From Fallopia convolvulus (lineage: Eukaryota > Streptophyta > Magnoliopsida > Caryophyllales > Polygonaceae): a stretch of 64,000 nt of DNA. Made by a program: the position numbers and the translations under genes. The notes below the pieces were generated by a model. That model was not told where the DNA came from. It was given only the letters and a program-made list of their open reading frames with translations, and searched no databases. This document shows positions 1 through 10,500 of this stretch, one piece after another (within the stretch, counting starts at the first letter, position 1; the number at the start of each line of letters is the position of its first letter). Location of the stretch: assembly GCA_964016875.1 (NCBI GenBank), contig OZ024720.1, positions 42,065,106-42,129,105 of the forward strand. Direction: 5' to 3'.

Positions 1-1
1 T

Positions 2-1089
2 TGGGGATTACGATACAGTGAGAAAGAGGTGAACATGGGAGTTATCCATGGTATGACTCTTGAGACAAGGGGATTGGCTGATTACATGAGCAATGGGAGG
101 CTTTTATATATGGGACCTGAGGAATGCTGGGATTTCTTATGTTTCATGAGCCATCAAAGCTTTCTAGTTGAGTCATCTTCCCAACCACCCCAACCGGTTG
201 ATCTCTTGAGGATATAATCAGGGATATCTCAAAAGGGGCGGATGCTATAATCATGGAGCACTGTGAGTCATGTTCTTCAAGTTTTCCTTCCACAATCTCA
301 TGTCCTTTTGAGCAGTGTGGAAATGGTGGTGGAATCACATTGGAGTTAAACTATCATGAGTAAAACACCCAAATTCAAGTTGAGGAGCAATCTAAGACAC
401 TTGATGTGGGTTATGAGGATGAATTTGATGTCCAATATGAAGTCACACCTATAAGGCAAGTTGAGCAGATCATCACAAAGCCAAAGGAAGTTTGTGCTGG
501 CATAGAGATTCTTACATAGCCTAGGGAGCCTGAGTCATCTTCACTCACGTGGAGTAAATTTCTTGAGGGTTTTACGGTTTTGGAAGAAGACTCGTTTGTT
601 GACCATGATGACTTCGTTGCTGATGAAGTAGACAACCATGAGGGAGAAAATCAACATGATACATCTGTTAAGGCTCCCATTGTCATGGTGCGCCCTATGT
701 TAGGCCTTGACATCCCATGCTTCAGTTTCCCCACCTTCTCACATCAAGAGCTTATGGATTTCCAAGATGAGAAGCCAAGTCTACAACACAAGGTGGAAGA
801 TGGAGAATATATGGAGTTCATGCTGGATAAAAGTGGTATTGCTGAGAAGTGCTTTGATTCATACTGTAAGTATTTTCTAAAGCCAGAACTTGTGCTGAAT
901 TTATTTGAACAAATGTCATATCATGCCAACTGGGCACACATGTTTGATAAGTTAAAACGATCTTTGAAAGTTATATTATGCATCTTTAATTTATCATGGT
1001 GTTACTTATGTTTTTCTAAGATATGTGCACAAGGATTTGACAGGTTGCTAAGGGCATTGACAATGTCTAATCTTGTCAATTTGTGCTAA
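2..1089 (+). pseudogene. gag: Gag-like ORF of the non-autonomous Athila-like family, broken copy 0
   Basis: The frame is open from base 2 and includes an ATG at 29, but it joins the gag capsid region in the middle. Residues such as DYMSNGRLL and GPEECWD match the plant retrotransposon Gag pattern (a small-residue VD..SNG.LL....PEE.W block). Compared with the copy at 35821-36912 it has lost 4 bases near 200, which shifts the frame and ends it at 217. Two later in-frame stops (near 361 and 518) break the rest. The last part is open from 580 to 1089 and runs past the normal stop because TGA has become TGG. The product would be the structural Gag protein. It is clearly non-functional here. Confidence 0.75.
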
Positions 1090-2716
1090 GGGTCAAGCTA
1101 ATGACATTAAACAAGCGCTTCTTGGGAGGCAACCCAAGGTTTAGAGTAGTTTTGTTTTTCATTTATAATCTTTTGCTTTTTAGGTAGTTTTTGGTGTGTG
1201 TTAGATATCCTAGGTCGGAATATTGATAACCCGAAGAAGCCACCACCACCACCGTCGGATTTCCCAACATCTTACACGGATCACTAGAGTTTTTGTGAGT
1301 ATTTCTCTTCTCTTTACTTCTTACTATACTTTGGGGATAAAGTATGTTTTAAGCATGGGGGAAGGGACTTACTTGTTTGCATTGCATATAGTTGCATTAG
1401 TTTAGGTCATATTTAAAATTTTTGCATGCATTGATTAAAATCTTGAATAATGAAAAAAAATCAGAAAAATTTGAAAAAATACAAAAAAATATTGCATTTA
1501 GGTTCTTATTTCCCCATTGTTTGATTCCTCTTGTGTTTCTAAGTTAAGTATAAGTTCTAACCCATGATTTGCATGATTAACGGAAGTTGATATGATATAA
1601 GTATGATCATTGATTAAATGACTTGATTATAGGATGGAGCATGTATTTAGTTGAGTTTTAGATTCATTCTGAAGTTCTAGACAAAACAATTAGCCTTGTG
1701 AGATTTGATTTTTGGCCTTTCATGATATATTTGTTCTTTACATTCTTGAGTGTATCACCATGATTATCTAGCTCTAGAACTTGCGTTAATACTCTATTTT
1801 GAGGCTGCTTTATATGATTGAATGCATGACATTAAAATGATTGAGGCAATGTTTCTTATTAGCCTATTAGTTCCCTTCCTACCCTACAAGATCCATGTTT
1901 TTGACACCCCATTTCTTTTAAGCTTTAAGCCTATTTTTGATAGCTCCACAAAATTTTCCTAGCCTAATAAGCTTGACCCAGGATCCGGGATTTAGGACTT
2001 TAGGTTGTGTTTTTGGTTTTGTGTGAGTTATGTATAAGTATGGGGGAGTTGGAGAAAAGGAAGAAAAGAGGAAATAAAACTCTTGGTTTCAAAGAAAAAA
2101 TGAAGATGAAGTTTGTTGCAAAATAAGCAAAAGAAAAAGTGCTTAAAAGTTAGTAGTCTTCATTAACAAAGTAAGAAAGAGTTGAAAAGAGGCAAAAGAA
2201 AGAATAAAAAGAAAAAAAAAGAAGCAAAGTGCTTTAATGTATTTGTAATGAGTTGGTAGAAAGAAGTTTGGAAGAAGTTGAGAAGAAAGTGTTGAAGTTT
2301 GGGTTAGGATTAGTTCTCTATGCCGGATTTAACACCACAAGCCAAATATTATCCCTTCCAAATTTCTCTTTACCTTGACCTCATTACAAGCCTTAAAAAG
2401 ACCTCATGATTCATGTTATGTATTTGATCCCCAAGGGTGGAGATTTAGAACTCTGATGCTAGCATACGGTAGTCTAGTTTTCATGGGTGATTTTTGAGTA
2501 AAACACGTCCTTTTATACACTTGAGAGTTGAGTGCAAACACAATTTCCTTGGTGACGTCGAGAATGAATGAATGGTCTTTACCATAATGCATGTTGAGAA
2601 GTCTTGGTTGGGTTTTTGATTATATGTGAAATGCTTGTTTGACTTGAGATGGATGTATGATTGCATTTCTATGGTGTGATTTGGATTTATGTCTTGCTTG
2701 AGGACAAGCAAGGGTT
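1090..2716 (+). other. Non-coding 3' tail of the Athila-like element
   Basis: About 1.6 kb without a credible ORF. It contains a conserved stem-loop at 1121-1138, an A/G-rich stretch at roughly 2040-2290 (long runs of AAG and GAAAA), and a segment leading to the polypurine tract. The same tail recurs at about 32354-34097 and 36913-38656. In Athila-type elements this interval can hold an env-like ORF, but none is visible here. Confidence 0.7.
1121..1138 (+). other. Conserved stem-loop downstream of gag
   Basis: CTTGGG and CCCAAG form a 6-bp stem around the loop aggcaa. The same sequence is intact in the other two copies at 32475-32492 and 37034-37051, although the gag ORFs there differ in damage. 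A very similar GGGAGGCAACCC block is familiar from the region after the coding part of many plant Gypsy elements. Its role is not known to me. Confidence 0.6.
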
Positions 2717-2731
2717 AAGCATGGGGGAATT
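2717..2731 (+). other. Polypurine tract next to the 3' LTR (copy 0)
   Basis: AAGCATGGGGGAAT lies directly before the LTR start TGATAGC. It would prime plus-strand DNA synthesis. The same tract precedes the LTRs at 34098 and 38657. Confidence 0.7.
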
Positions 2732-3801
2732 TGATAGCTTGCATTTAGGTAGTGTTTAGGATGCATATTTATGTTTATTTTGCATGGTTTTAGCTTAGTT
2801 TAGTCTAGTTCTCAGGTTTTTAGGTTTTCTAGAAAATTCGGGTTTTGCGCTTGTTTTGTTCGGTTTTGCAAATCTTTAGGTAAACAAGCATAGATGGGAT
2901 GGATCTTAGATGATTGTGGTGGAGTTTGATGAAGCTTAGAGTGATACAAGTGAAGATTAGAAGAGTTAACATCCAAGATCTTGTGTGAAAAGAACGCTTA
3001 AACCCGGGCTATGTATTGGAGTTCTTGTTTCGACACCTCTATATTGCAATGCTTGGTTTGGGAGCTATAGTGCTCGGATGAAACTGAATTTGCTATCACT
3101 GGAAAGCTAATTCAAAGAGCTACAATTCATGTTTGTACTCCCGAGTCCAAATTCCAACTATAAGTGGGTCAAAGCATCCTCTGAAGTGTCACTTGAATGC
3201 TGAACCGAGATTAATTACCGGTCGGAGTTAATCTGATCAAGAATAGACTTTAATTAATTTAGTATCGGTTGGACAAGTTGATTAAAGTAGGGAATAAATT
3301 CACAAGTCACTTAGATGTCTGGTTGCTCTAAGTGTTTGTTTCTATTGATAACTTGAATCGTTAAGCTTTTATTTAATTGAATCTAGAAGGTATTCTAGGT
3401 TATTAGATAATTAGGGTTGTTAGAACTGGTTGGTCTATCAACTAAATCTGAAGTCCGGGTTTTAGTCCTTAGTAGGATCATTATCCACAATAGATTATTC
3501 AAGTGAGAAGAGAATCAAGAGAATCGATGATCAATAAAGCAATATCATGATGAATCTAATTAGTTGAACACACTTTTCTCATATTTGTTAACTAAATCAT
3601 AATTGCATTCATAGTTAGTTTTCAATTTGCATAGTAGTTTAGACTTTCAATCAATAAACCCCCCTTATTAGTTGCTTGACACTTAAGCCATAACACAAAT
3701 AGAAGAGTGTATGTGGGATCGACCCTTGCTTACCGCTCTACTGAGTTGGTTGAGTTAGGTTTCTTTGATAGGTATAAACGACCACGAAAAATACCTCATC
3801 A
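2732..3801 (+). repeat. 3' LTR of Athila-like element, internally deleted (LTR D)
   Basis: It starts TGATAGCTTGC and ends CCTCATCA, giving 1070 bp. Full family members here are 1546-1615 bp. The missing part, about 0.5 kb, lies between the sequence gaaccgaga and ttaattaccgg (near 3205). It removes the GCGCGGGA/TCGGCCGC module and the segment that follows. The downstream part is otherwise close to the LTRs at 30047-31592 and 34098-35712. Confidence 0.85.
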
Positions 3802-4253
3802 GACATGATCAACCATGATTACTAGTCATGATTACTAGTCAAAAGATAAATGTGTACAAGGGAACTTTATTTCTTTTGGCCCTACATGATCAACCAGGGT
3901 TCCCTTTTTCCCTCCATACAAGCCACTATGACGGTTGATCATATAACCTACCCTAAGCCAGGGACCAGACAAACGCTTCTCATGAGCCAAAATGTTTACT
4001 CCTTTATCGAGTCGTAAATTGTCTGGTTCCCTTTGAGTTCCTTAGCCTCACAAAAGGATGAGTGTGAAGTTTCCCTAACCACTTCACTCTCCCTAACCTT
4101 AATACGATCATGGGACCTGGGACACACAAGCAAGGGAACGCTGACTCCTCTAAGAAGATGAACTGTCACTTGGGAAGCGGGATGTCAAAAACTCTGAAGC
4201 GTTAAGGACCAAGTATTCAAATTTTGAAAGGGCTTCCCTAGAAATCATGACGC
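3802..4253 (+). other. Leader of the Copia-like element
   Basis: No ORF. It has a perfect 13-bp tandem duplication (atgattactagtc twice) at 3814-3839 and several GGGAAC or GTTCCC hexamers. The LTR and primer site that should precede it are absent. Confidence 0.5.
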
Positions 4254-6155
4254 GTGTCAAGAGGCGTGCTACGAAAGATGAAACGATGCCCCACGTTCAT
4301 TGGGCAACTGCTATCGAGGTCTTCCCACTTCCCTTTCTACCCTTCGCCCCTTCTCTCCTTAAAACCCGAGTTTGCTATTTTTGGGATCTTATTGCATTTT
4401 CCACCTCTGTCATTCTTCTTCTCCACATCCCTTTCACTCTCTTTTTCAAGACCTCCAAAACCTTCACCACCTCCCCCTGTTCCCACAACGACGGGAACTC
4501 CACCTCCACCCCACAAAACTCCTTCTCCTCCTTCCTCACCCAAAAACACTTCTGTCCCTCCAACTCCTGCCTCAGGGACCTCTACTCCCCAGGTTCCCAA
4601 ATCCACTCCTCCTCCCCCTTCTACACAACTCTCCACTCCTCTCTCCTCTTCTATCCCTTCTTCCACCACACCCCCAACTACCACTAAACTTCCTTCTCCC
4701 TCTCCCTCCAAAACTACCGTCATCCTCACTTCGGACGACGATGACCTTCCTCTCTCCGTTGTCATCAGGAAAATGACCAAGGACCCTCCTCCTCTCATCA
4801 TGTGTACTGTAGAGGAGGAGGCCCAGATCAAGGCTGTCGAGGAAGAGCTCAACCGTGTTCCCACTGAAGCAACAACTGACCAAGGGACCAAGTCCCAAGA
4901 GAAGGTGGCTCCTGAAGAGACCACGGAAAAAAGGGACCCAACACCGGCTGTTGGTGTTGGGGCAAGTACAATTCATCCTGAGGATGACGAGGAGGATTCA
5001 AGCTCAAGCTCGAGCTCCTCCGAGGAAGAAGGGACCTCCAATGAAGAGGTCGAAGAAGAAGAAGAAGAAGAGGCTTCAGCTGGAAAGGAGCCCGCTAGGA
5101 TCCCAACACCTGGACACCAAATGGTGGTGTCTAAGGGTTCCCATCAGCCAAGGGAACGAGTGTTGATGATCGAAGCGGCTGCGTCCCCTCAGCAGAAAGG
5201 ACCAAGAACGGTGTCTAGGGGGAATACTTCCAAGAGCACAACAAGAAAGGGGAAGGGACCTGCGCTGAAAAAGCTCCCTGTCAATGAGAATCGCAAGCTT
5301 CTTCCCCCTCTCATAGTTTCTGAAGAGATGTTCATCGAGAATAGACTGGGGGAATTGTAGGACCTGATCAAGGCCCAAGGCTAGGAGCATATGTGCAAGG
5401 AAGCCGTGAGTGTAGATCCCTCACAGGTGCATCCTTTCTACAACAACTTTGTAATCCACAAAGACGGCACCCAGGGAACTCTCTCCCACGAAGGCGACGA
5501 GTTCATCTTCACCACATTCACTATTCGCCTTCAGCTTCAGGTCCCAGTTCAGGGATTTCATGATTTGCCTCACAAACTCTGGGGAGAGTTCAACAGCGCC
5601 GAGGTGTACAACACCATATTTGAGGGTCGAGTTCCCACTAAAGTGCCTTCGACTCATCACTTGTCCCTCGTCGCCAACCTTGCTCATCAATTCATCATAA
5701 ATATGGTGATCCCTCGCCAAGAGAAGCGTTTGGTCATCAACATCCCCGATGCCATCATCCTCTATCACTTTCTTCTCAAGAAGCCCATCAACCTTCCCAG
5801 AATCATACTAGGGCATATGGAGAAGTGTATGGCATCCAAATCCCATTCCCTTCCCTACTCTGGGCTCATCATGAAGCTTCTACAAAAAGAGGGTCTTTAC
5901 GACGCCTCAAGGGAAGAAGTTACCATTGGAAGGGAACTGGACATCTCAGTGGTCCACAAGATGAGGCACTCTAAGCCTGTAGAGGAAACGGCTCAACTGA
6001 AATCTGGTGAAGAAGGGAACTCTCAAGTTTTGCTTCGCATTGCCAACACCCTCGATCAGATTGCCAAGGACCAAGCAACGTTGGCTAGGGGACAAGAAAA
6101 ACTTACACAGGTCCTGACGCGTCTTTGTGATGCCCTGTTCCCACCAAGCCCATGA
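4254..6155 (+). pseudogene. Gag-like protein with a putative plant-transposon domain, two amber codons
   Basis: One frame of 634 codons, interrupted by TAG at 5358-5360 and 5382-5384; both sit where a tryptophan (TGG) would fit. Residues about 68-160 are Pro/Ser/Thr-rich. About 240-277 is a very acidic Ser/Glu stretch, followed by a Lys/Arg patch. After the stops comes a folded region starting near HPFYNNF, with weak resemblance to the plant transposon domain PF20167, then a coiled-coil tail (IAKDQATLARGQEKLTQVL). I infer a structural gag-like role; no enzyme motif is visible. The start is uncertain: the first ATG in this frame is at 4254, and a different frame opens at 4247. The pairing with PF20167 rests on memory of the pattern only. 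Confidence 0.6.
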
Positions 6156-6527
6156 TCTCTCCTTTCTTTTTCCTTAATCCAATTTTATCCAAAAAATGTA
6201 CTTGTGTTCCCTTGTACATATCATCTTAAGTAATGAATTGGCTTTTTAGTTTGATTGCGTGTTCCTTTCTTCCTTATAATTGCATTGCTTGTTTTCGATG
6301 ATGTCAAAAGGGGGAAAGACAAAAAATGCGAGATGAGTTAAAAGTTTAAGTTATCACAGAACATGCATAAGCTAAGGGGGAACAATTGCATAAAAAGCTA
6401 AGTAAGATCTAAGTGTTTTTAATCGAAGTGGCTCCCCAGAATCATCCTTAGGAACTCATCTGCATATCATTCATTGAAATACTTGCTTATTTTGTGATGG
6501 GTTTGTCATCATCAAAAAGGGGAAAAT
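6156..6527 (+). other. 3' untranslated part of the Copia-like element with polypurine tracts
   Basis: Non-coding. It contains a first G-rich tract near 6298-6318 and the final tract (aaaaaggggaaaa) just before the LTR at 6528. Duplicated tract-like blocks in this position are a known Sirevirus trait. Confidence 0.6.
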
Positions 6528-7590
6528 TGTTGGGACGTTGTTGGGACCTCTGGTTCTAAACAACGGATCAACGACGCCATTCTCCGAGTTTTGATAATGA
6601 CACACACCATGAGGAACTAATGTGGTTTGTTCAAGTATTTCTAAGGAACGCAGGTACAGCCAAGAACTCCCATGAATGACCAAAAGCCACAGAAGCTCAC
6701 AATGCAGAGTTTCCATCAAGGGAACTCTGAAGAGGAAAGTTCCCATAAAATGGGAACTCCCGGGAATGATCAAGAGAACACTGTTTATACGATGAAGAGT
6801 TTCCCTCAAGGGAACTCTGAGCAAGACAGTTCCCATAACATGGGAACTCACATGTGAGGACAACGACCATTCAGCGCAGATCGCGGGATTCTGTCTTGGA
6901 CAGCCCGAAGGAATAGTCTGAGGATCAGACTGTCACGAATGATCCAACGGTCCGATTGATTCAAGAAGTTGACCTAGTTCAAACAAAAGTCACATGTGAA
7001 GAAAGTACAACTTGGGCATCAAGCAAAGGGCATTTTGGACACAAATGAAAGTCACGATTGCCCAAGCACACCTGGTCTATAAAGCCAATTGAATAGTACT
7101 CGGATTCAGTACTTCTCCCAAAACTCACAAATACCCATACCAGAGAAAAGAGAAAGAAGAAGAAGAAGAGAAGTCCACACAGGCGAGTGTTTGATCTAGG
7201 TGACGGTGAAGCCGAAGTTCCCAGGGGCAAGGGAACTGAGAAGTCGGTCTAAGGTTTGAGTTACTTGTATTTTGTTGCTGTGAGCTTAGGAACTCAGTTG
7301 AGAGGATTCACTAGTGTTGCTACAGTTAGGTAGAACTCGTAGGAACAGAGAAGTGTGGATCCGGCTGTTGTAACTAAGGAATAAAGCAATCAATATAAGT
7401 AAGTCCTTCAAAATCCTCCAAGCAGAGGTAGAGGTTTACCCACACAACTAGTTGGTTGTAGTGGGGTTCCTCTATAAGGGAACTGCGTTCTTTACTGTTT
7501 TTAATACTTGCGTTTAATTTACTTCCGCTGCCTTGGGAACAGCTTAACAGCCAGTTCCCAAGCTCTTTGCTAACGGTTTACGATGCAACA
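6528..7590 (+). repeat. LTR of the Sirevirus-like element
   Basis: 1063 bp with matched termini TGTTG and CAACA. It holds many GGGAAC and GTTCCC hexamers, several arranged as inverted pairs (for example around 6718-6760 and 6810-6846). A TATA box (TATAAAG) is at 7078-7084 and a polyadenylation signal (AATAAA) at 7380-7385, which gives a plausible U3-R-U5 order on the plus strand. The satellite begins at the very next base. Confidence 0.8.
7078..7084 (+). promoter_or_regulatory. TATA box of the Sirevirus-like LTR
   Basis: TATAAAG in the middle of the LTR, about 300 bp before AATAAA at 7380. The spacing fits a promoter and poly(A) pair in one LTR. Confidence 0.5.
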
Positions 7591-10500
7591 GACATCTAGG
7601 CTTAAGAATAATGAATGAGGATAATATCAAGAAAATAAGCACATTCTACACTACAAAATCATGAACAATCGAATAAAAGTATAAATTCGAACCTAGAAAC
7701 CGAATGCCACATTTAGAGTGACATTTACAAGGACATTTCATCGAACATATGGCGTGCAATGTTAGCTCACAAGTCATTTTAAAGGCAAAAGGAGAAAAAA
7801 CAAGTGAACTTTAAAGACATCTAGGCATAAGCATACAGAATGAGGATAGTCTCAAGCAAATAAGCACATTCTACACTACAAAATCAAGAATGATCGAATA
7901 AAAGCAAAAATTCTAACCTAGAAACCGAATGCCACATTTAGGAGTGACATTTAAATGGACATTTCATCGAACACTTTGCGTACAATAGTAGATCACTAGT
8001 CATTTTAATCGCAAAAGAAGAAAAAACAAGTGAACTTTAAAGACATCTAGGCATAAGAATAAAGAATGAGGATAGTATCAAGCAAATAAGCACATTCTAC
8101 ACTACAAAATCAAGTACAATCGAATAAAAGCATAAATTCGAACCTAGAAACGGAATGCCACATTTAGGAGTGACATTTAAATGGACATTTCATCGAACAA
8201 TTGGTGTGCAATGTTAGATCATACGTCATTTTAATGGCAAAAGGAGAAAAAACAAGTGATCTTTAAAGACATCTAGGCAGAAGCACAAAAAATGGGGATA
8301 GTATCAAGCCAATAAGCACATTCGGCACTACAAAATCCAGACGTATCGAATAAAAGCATAAATTCGAACCTAGAAACCGAATGCCACATTTAGGAGTGAC
8401 ATTTACATGGACATTTCATCGAACACTTGGCATACAATAGTAGATCACAAGTCAATTTAAACGCAAAAGAAGAAAAAACAAGTGATCTTTAAAGACATCT
8501 AGGCATTAAGAGAACGAATACGGATAGTATCAAGCCAATAAGTACATTCTGCACTACAAAATCAAGACGTATCTAATAAAAGCATAAATTAGAACCTGGA
8601 TACCGAATGCCACAATTAGGAGTGACATTTACATGGAAATTTCATCGAACAATTGGGGTGCAATGTTAGATCAAAAGTCATTTTATAGCCAAAAGAAGTA
8701 AACACAAGTTATCTTTAAAGACATCTAGGCATAAGCACAAAAAATGAGGATAGTATCAAGCCAATAAGCACTTTTGTGACAACAAAATCAAGACGTATCG
8801 AATAAAAGTATAAATTTGAACCTAGAAACCGAATGCCACATTTAGGAGTGAGATTTACATGGACACTTCATCAAACACTTGGCATACAATAGTAGGTCAC
8901 AAGTCATTTTAAACGCAAAAGAAGAAAAAACAAGTGATCTTTAAAGACATCTAGGCATTAGAAGAAAGAATGCGGATAGTATCAAGCCAATAAGTACATT
9001 CTGCACTACAAAATCAAGACGTATCTAATAAAAGCATAAATTAGAACCTGGACACCGAATGCCACATTTAGGAGTTACATTTACATGGAAATTTCATCGA
9101 ACAATTGGGGTGCAATGTTCGATCTAAAGTCATTTTATAGCCAAAAGAAGAAAAAATAAGTGATCTTTAAAGACATCTAGGCATACGCACAAAAAATGAG
9201 GATAGTATCAAGCCAATAAGCCCATTCTGCACTACAAAATCTAGACGTATCGAATAAAAGCATAAATTCGAATCTAGAAACCGAATGCCACATTTAGGAG
9301 TGACATTTACATGGACATTTAATCGAACACTTGGCATACAATAGTAGATCACAAGTCATTTTAAACGCAAAAAAAGAAAAAACAAGTGATCTTAAAGACA
9401 TCTAGGCATTAGAAAAAAGAATGCGGAAAGTATCAAGCCAATAAGTACATTTTGCACTACAAAATCAAGACGTATCTAATAAAAGAATAAATTAGAACCT
9501 GGATACCGAATGCCACATTTAGGAGTGGATTTTACATGGAAATTTCATCGAACACTTGTTGTGCAATGTTAGATCAAAACTCATTTTATAGCCAAAAGTA
9601 GAATAAACAAGTGATCTTTAAAGACATCTAGGCTTAAGCATAATGAATGAGGATAGTATCAAGCAAATAAGCACATTCTACACTACAAAATCATGAACAA
9701 TCGAATAAAAGCATAAATTCTAACCTAGAAACTGAATGCGAGAATTAGGAGTGACATATACATGGACATTTCATCGAACACTTGGTGTGAAATTTTAGAT
9801 CACAAGTCATTTTAAGGGCAAAAGGAGAAAAAACAAGGGAACATTAAAGACATCAAGGCATAAGCATAAAGAATGAGGATAGTATGAAGCAAATAAGCAC
9901 ATTCTAGACTACAAAATCAAGAACAATCGAATAAAAGCATAAATTCGAACCTAGAAACCGAATGCCACATTTAGAGTGACATTTACATGTACATTTCATC
10001 GAACATATGGCATGCTATGTTAGCTCGCAAGTCATTTTAAAGGTAAAATGAGAAAAAAAACAAGTGAACTTTAAAGACATCTAGGCATAAGCATAAAGAA
10101 TGTGGATAGTATGAAGCAAATAAGCACATTCTAGACTACAAAATCAAGAACAATCGAATAAAAGCATAAATTTTAACATAGAAACCGAATGCCACAATCA
10201 AGAGTGACATATACATGGACATTTCATCGAACATGTGGCGTGCAATGTTAGATCACAAATCATTTTAAAGGCAAATGGAGAAAAAACAAGTTAACTTTAA
10301 AGACATCTAGGCATAAGCATAAAGAATGAGGATAGTATCAAGCAAATAAGCACATTCTACACTACAAAATCAAGAACAATCGAATAAAAGCATAAATTCG
10401 AACCTAGAAACCGAATGCCACATTTAGGAGTGACATTTAATGGACATTTCATTGAACACTTGGTGTGCAATGTTATATTACAAGTCATTTTAAACGCAAA

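Larger units (their letters stand above)
1..3801 (+). mobile_element. Non-autonomous Athila-like LTR retrotransposon, 3' part (copy 0)
   Basis: The 5' end lies outside the window. What remains is a decayed gag-like ORF, a long non-coding tail, a polypurine tract and a 3' LTR. It is the same family as the tandem block at 30047-39725, which it matches almost base for base over most of its length. The LTR ends are TGAT and ATCA, as in the Athila element at 17788-28207. No protease, RT or integrase is present between gag and the LTR, so the copy would need enzymes from another element. Directly after the LTR comes gacat and then Copia-like sequence, so it probably inserted into the neighbouring element; the left flank that would prove this is not visible. 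Confidence 0.85.
3802..7590 (+). mobile_element. Sirevirus-like (Ty1/Copia) non-autonomous element, 5' part missing
   Basis: A leader, one gag-like ORF, a 3' tail with two polypurine-like stretches and a terminal LTR (6528-7590). The LTR ends TGTTG and CAACA, and the tract atcaaaaaggggaaaa just before it is the typical Sirevirus arrangement. A second, similar tract (gatgatgtcaaaaggggg) lies near 6298, as known for Sireviruses. No left LTR or primer site is visible. The left end coincides with the end of the Athila-like LTR, and gacat also follows the 3' LTR at 7591. No protease, integrase or RT is encoded, so the element is non-autonomous. Confidence 0.7.

Noticed and set aside
1223..1405. 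60-codon ORF with a His-rich start (also at 32577 and 37136)
   Set aside because: It is repeated in all three copies simply because the non-coding tail is repeated. No gene features and a poor start context.
4337..4924. 195-codon minus-strand ORF opposite the Pro/Ser-rich part of the Copia-like ORF
   Set aside because: It is the shadow of a CCT/TCC-rich coding stretch (Gly/Glu/Val-rich low-complexity peptide) and has no family features.
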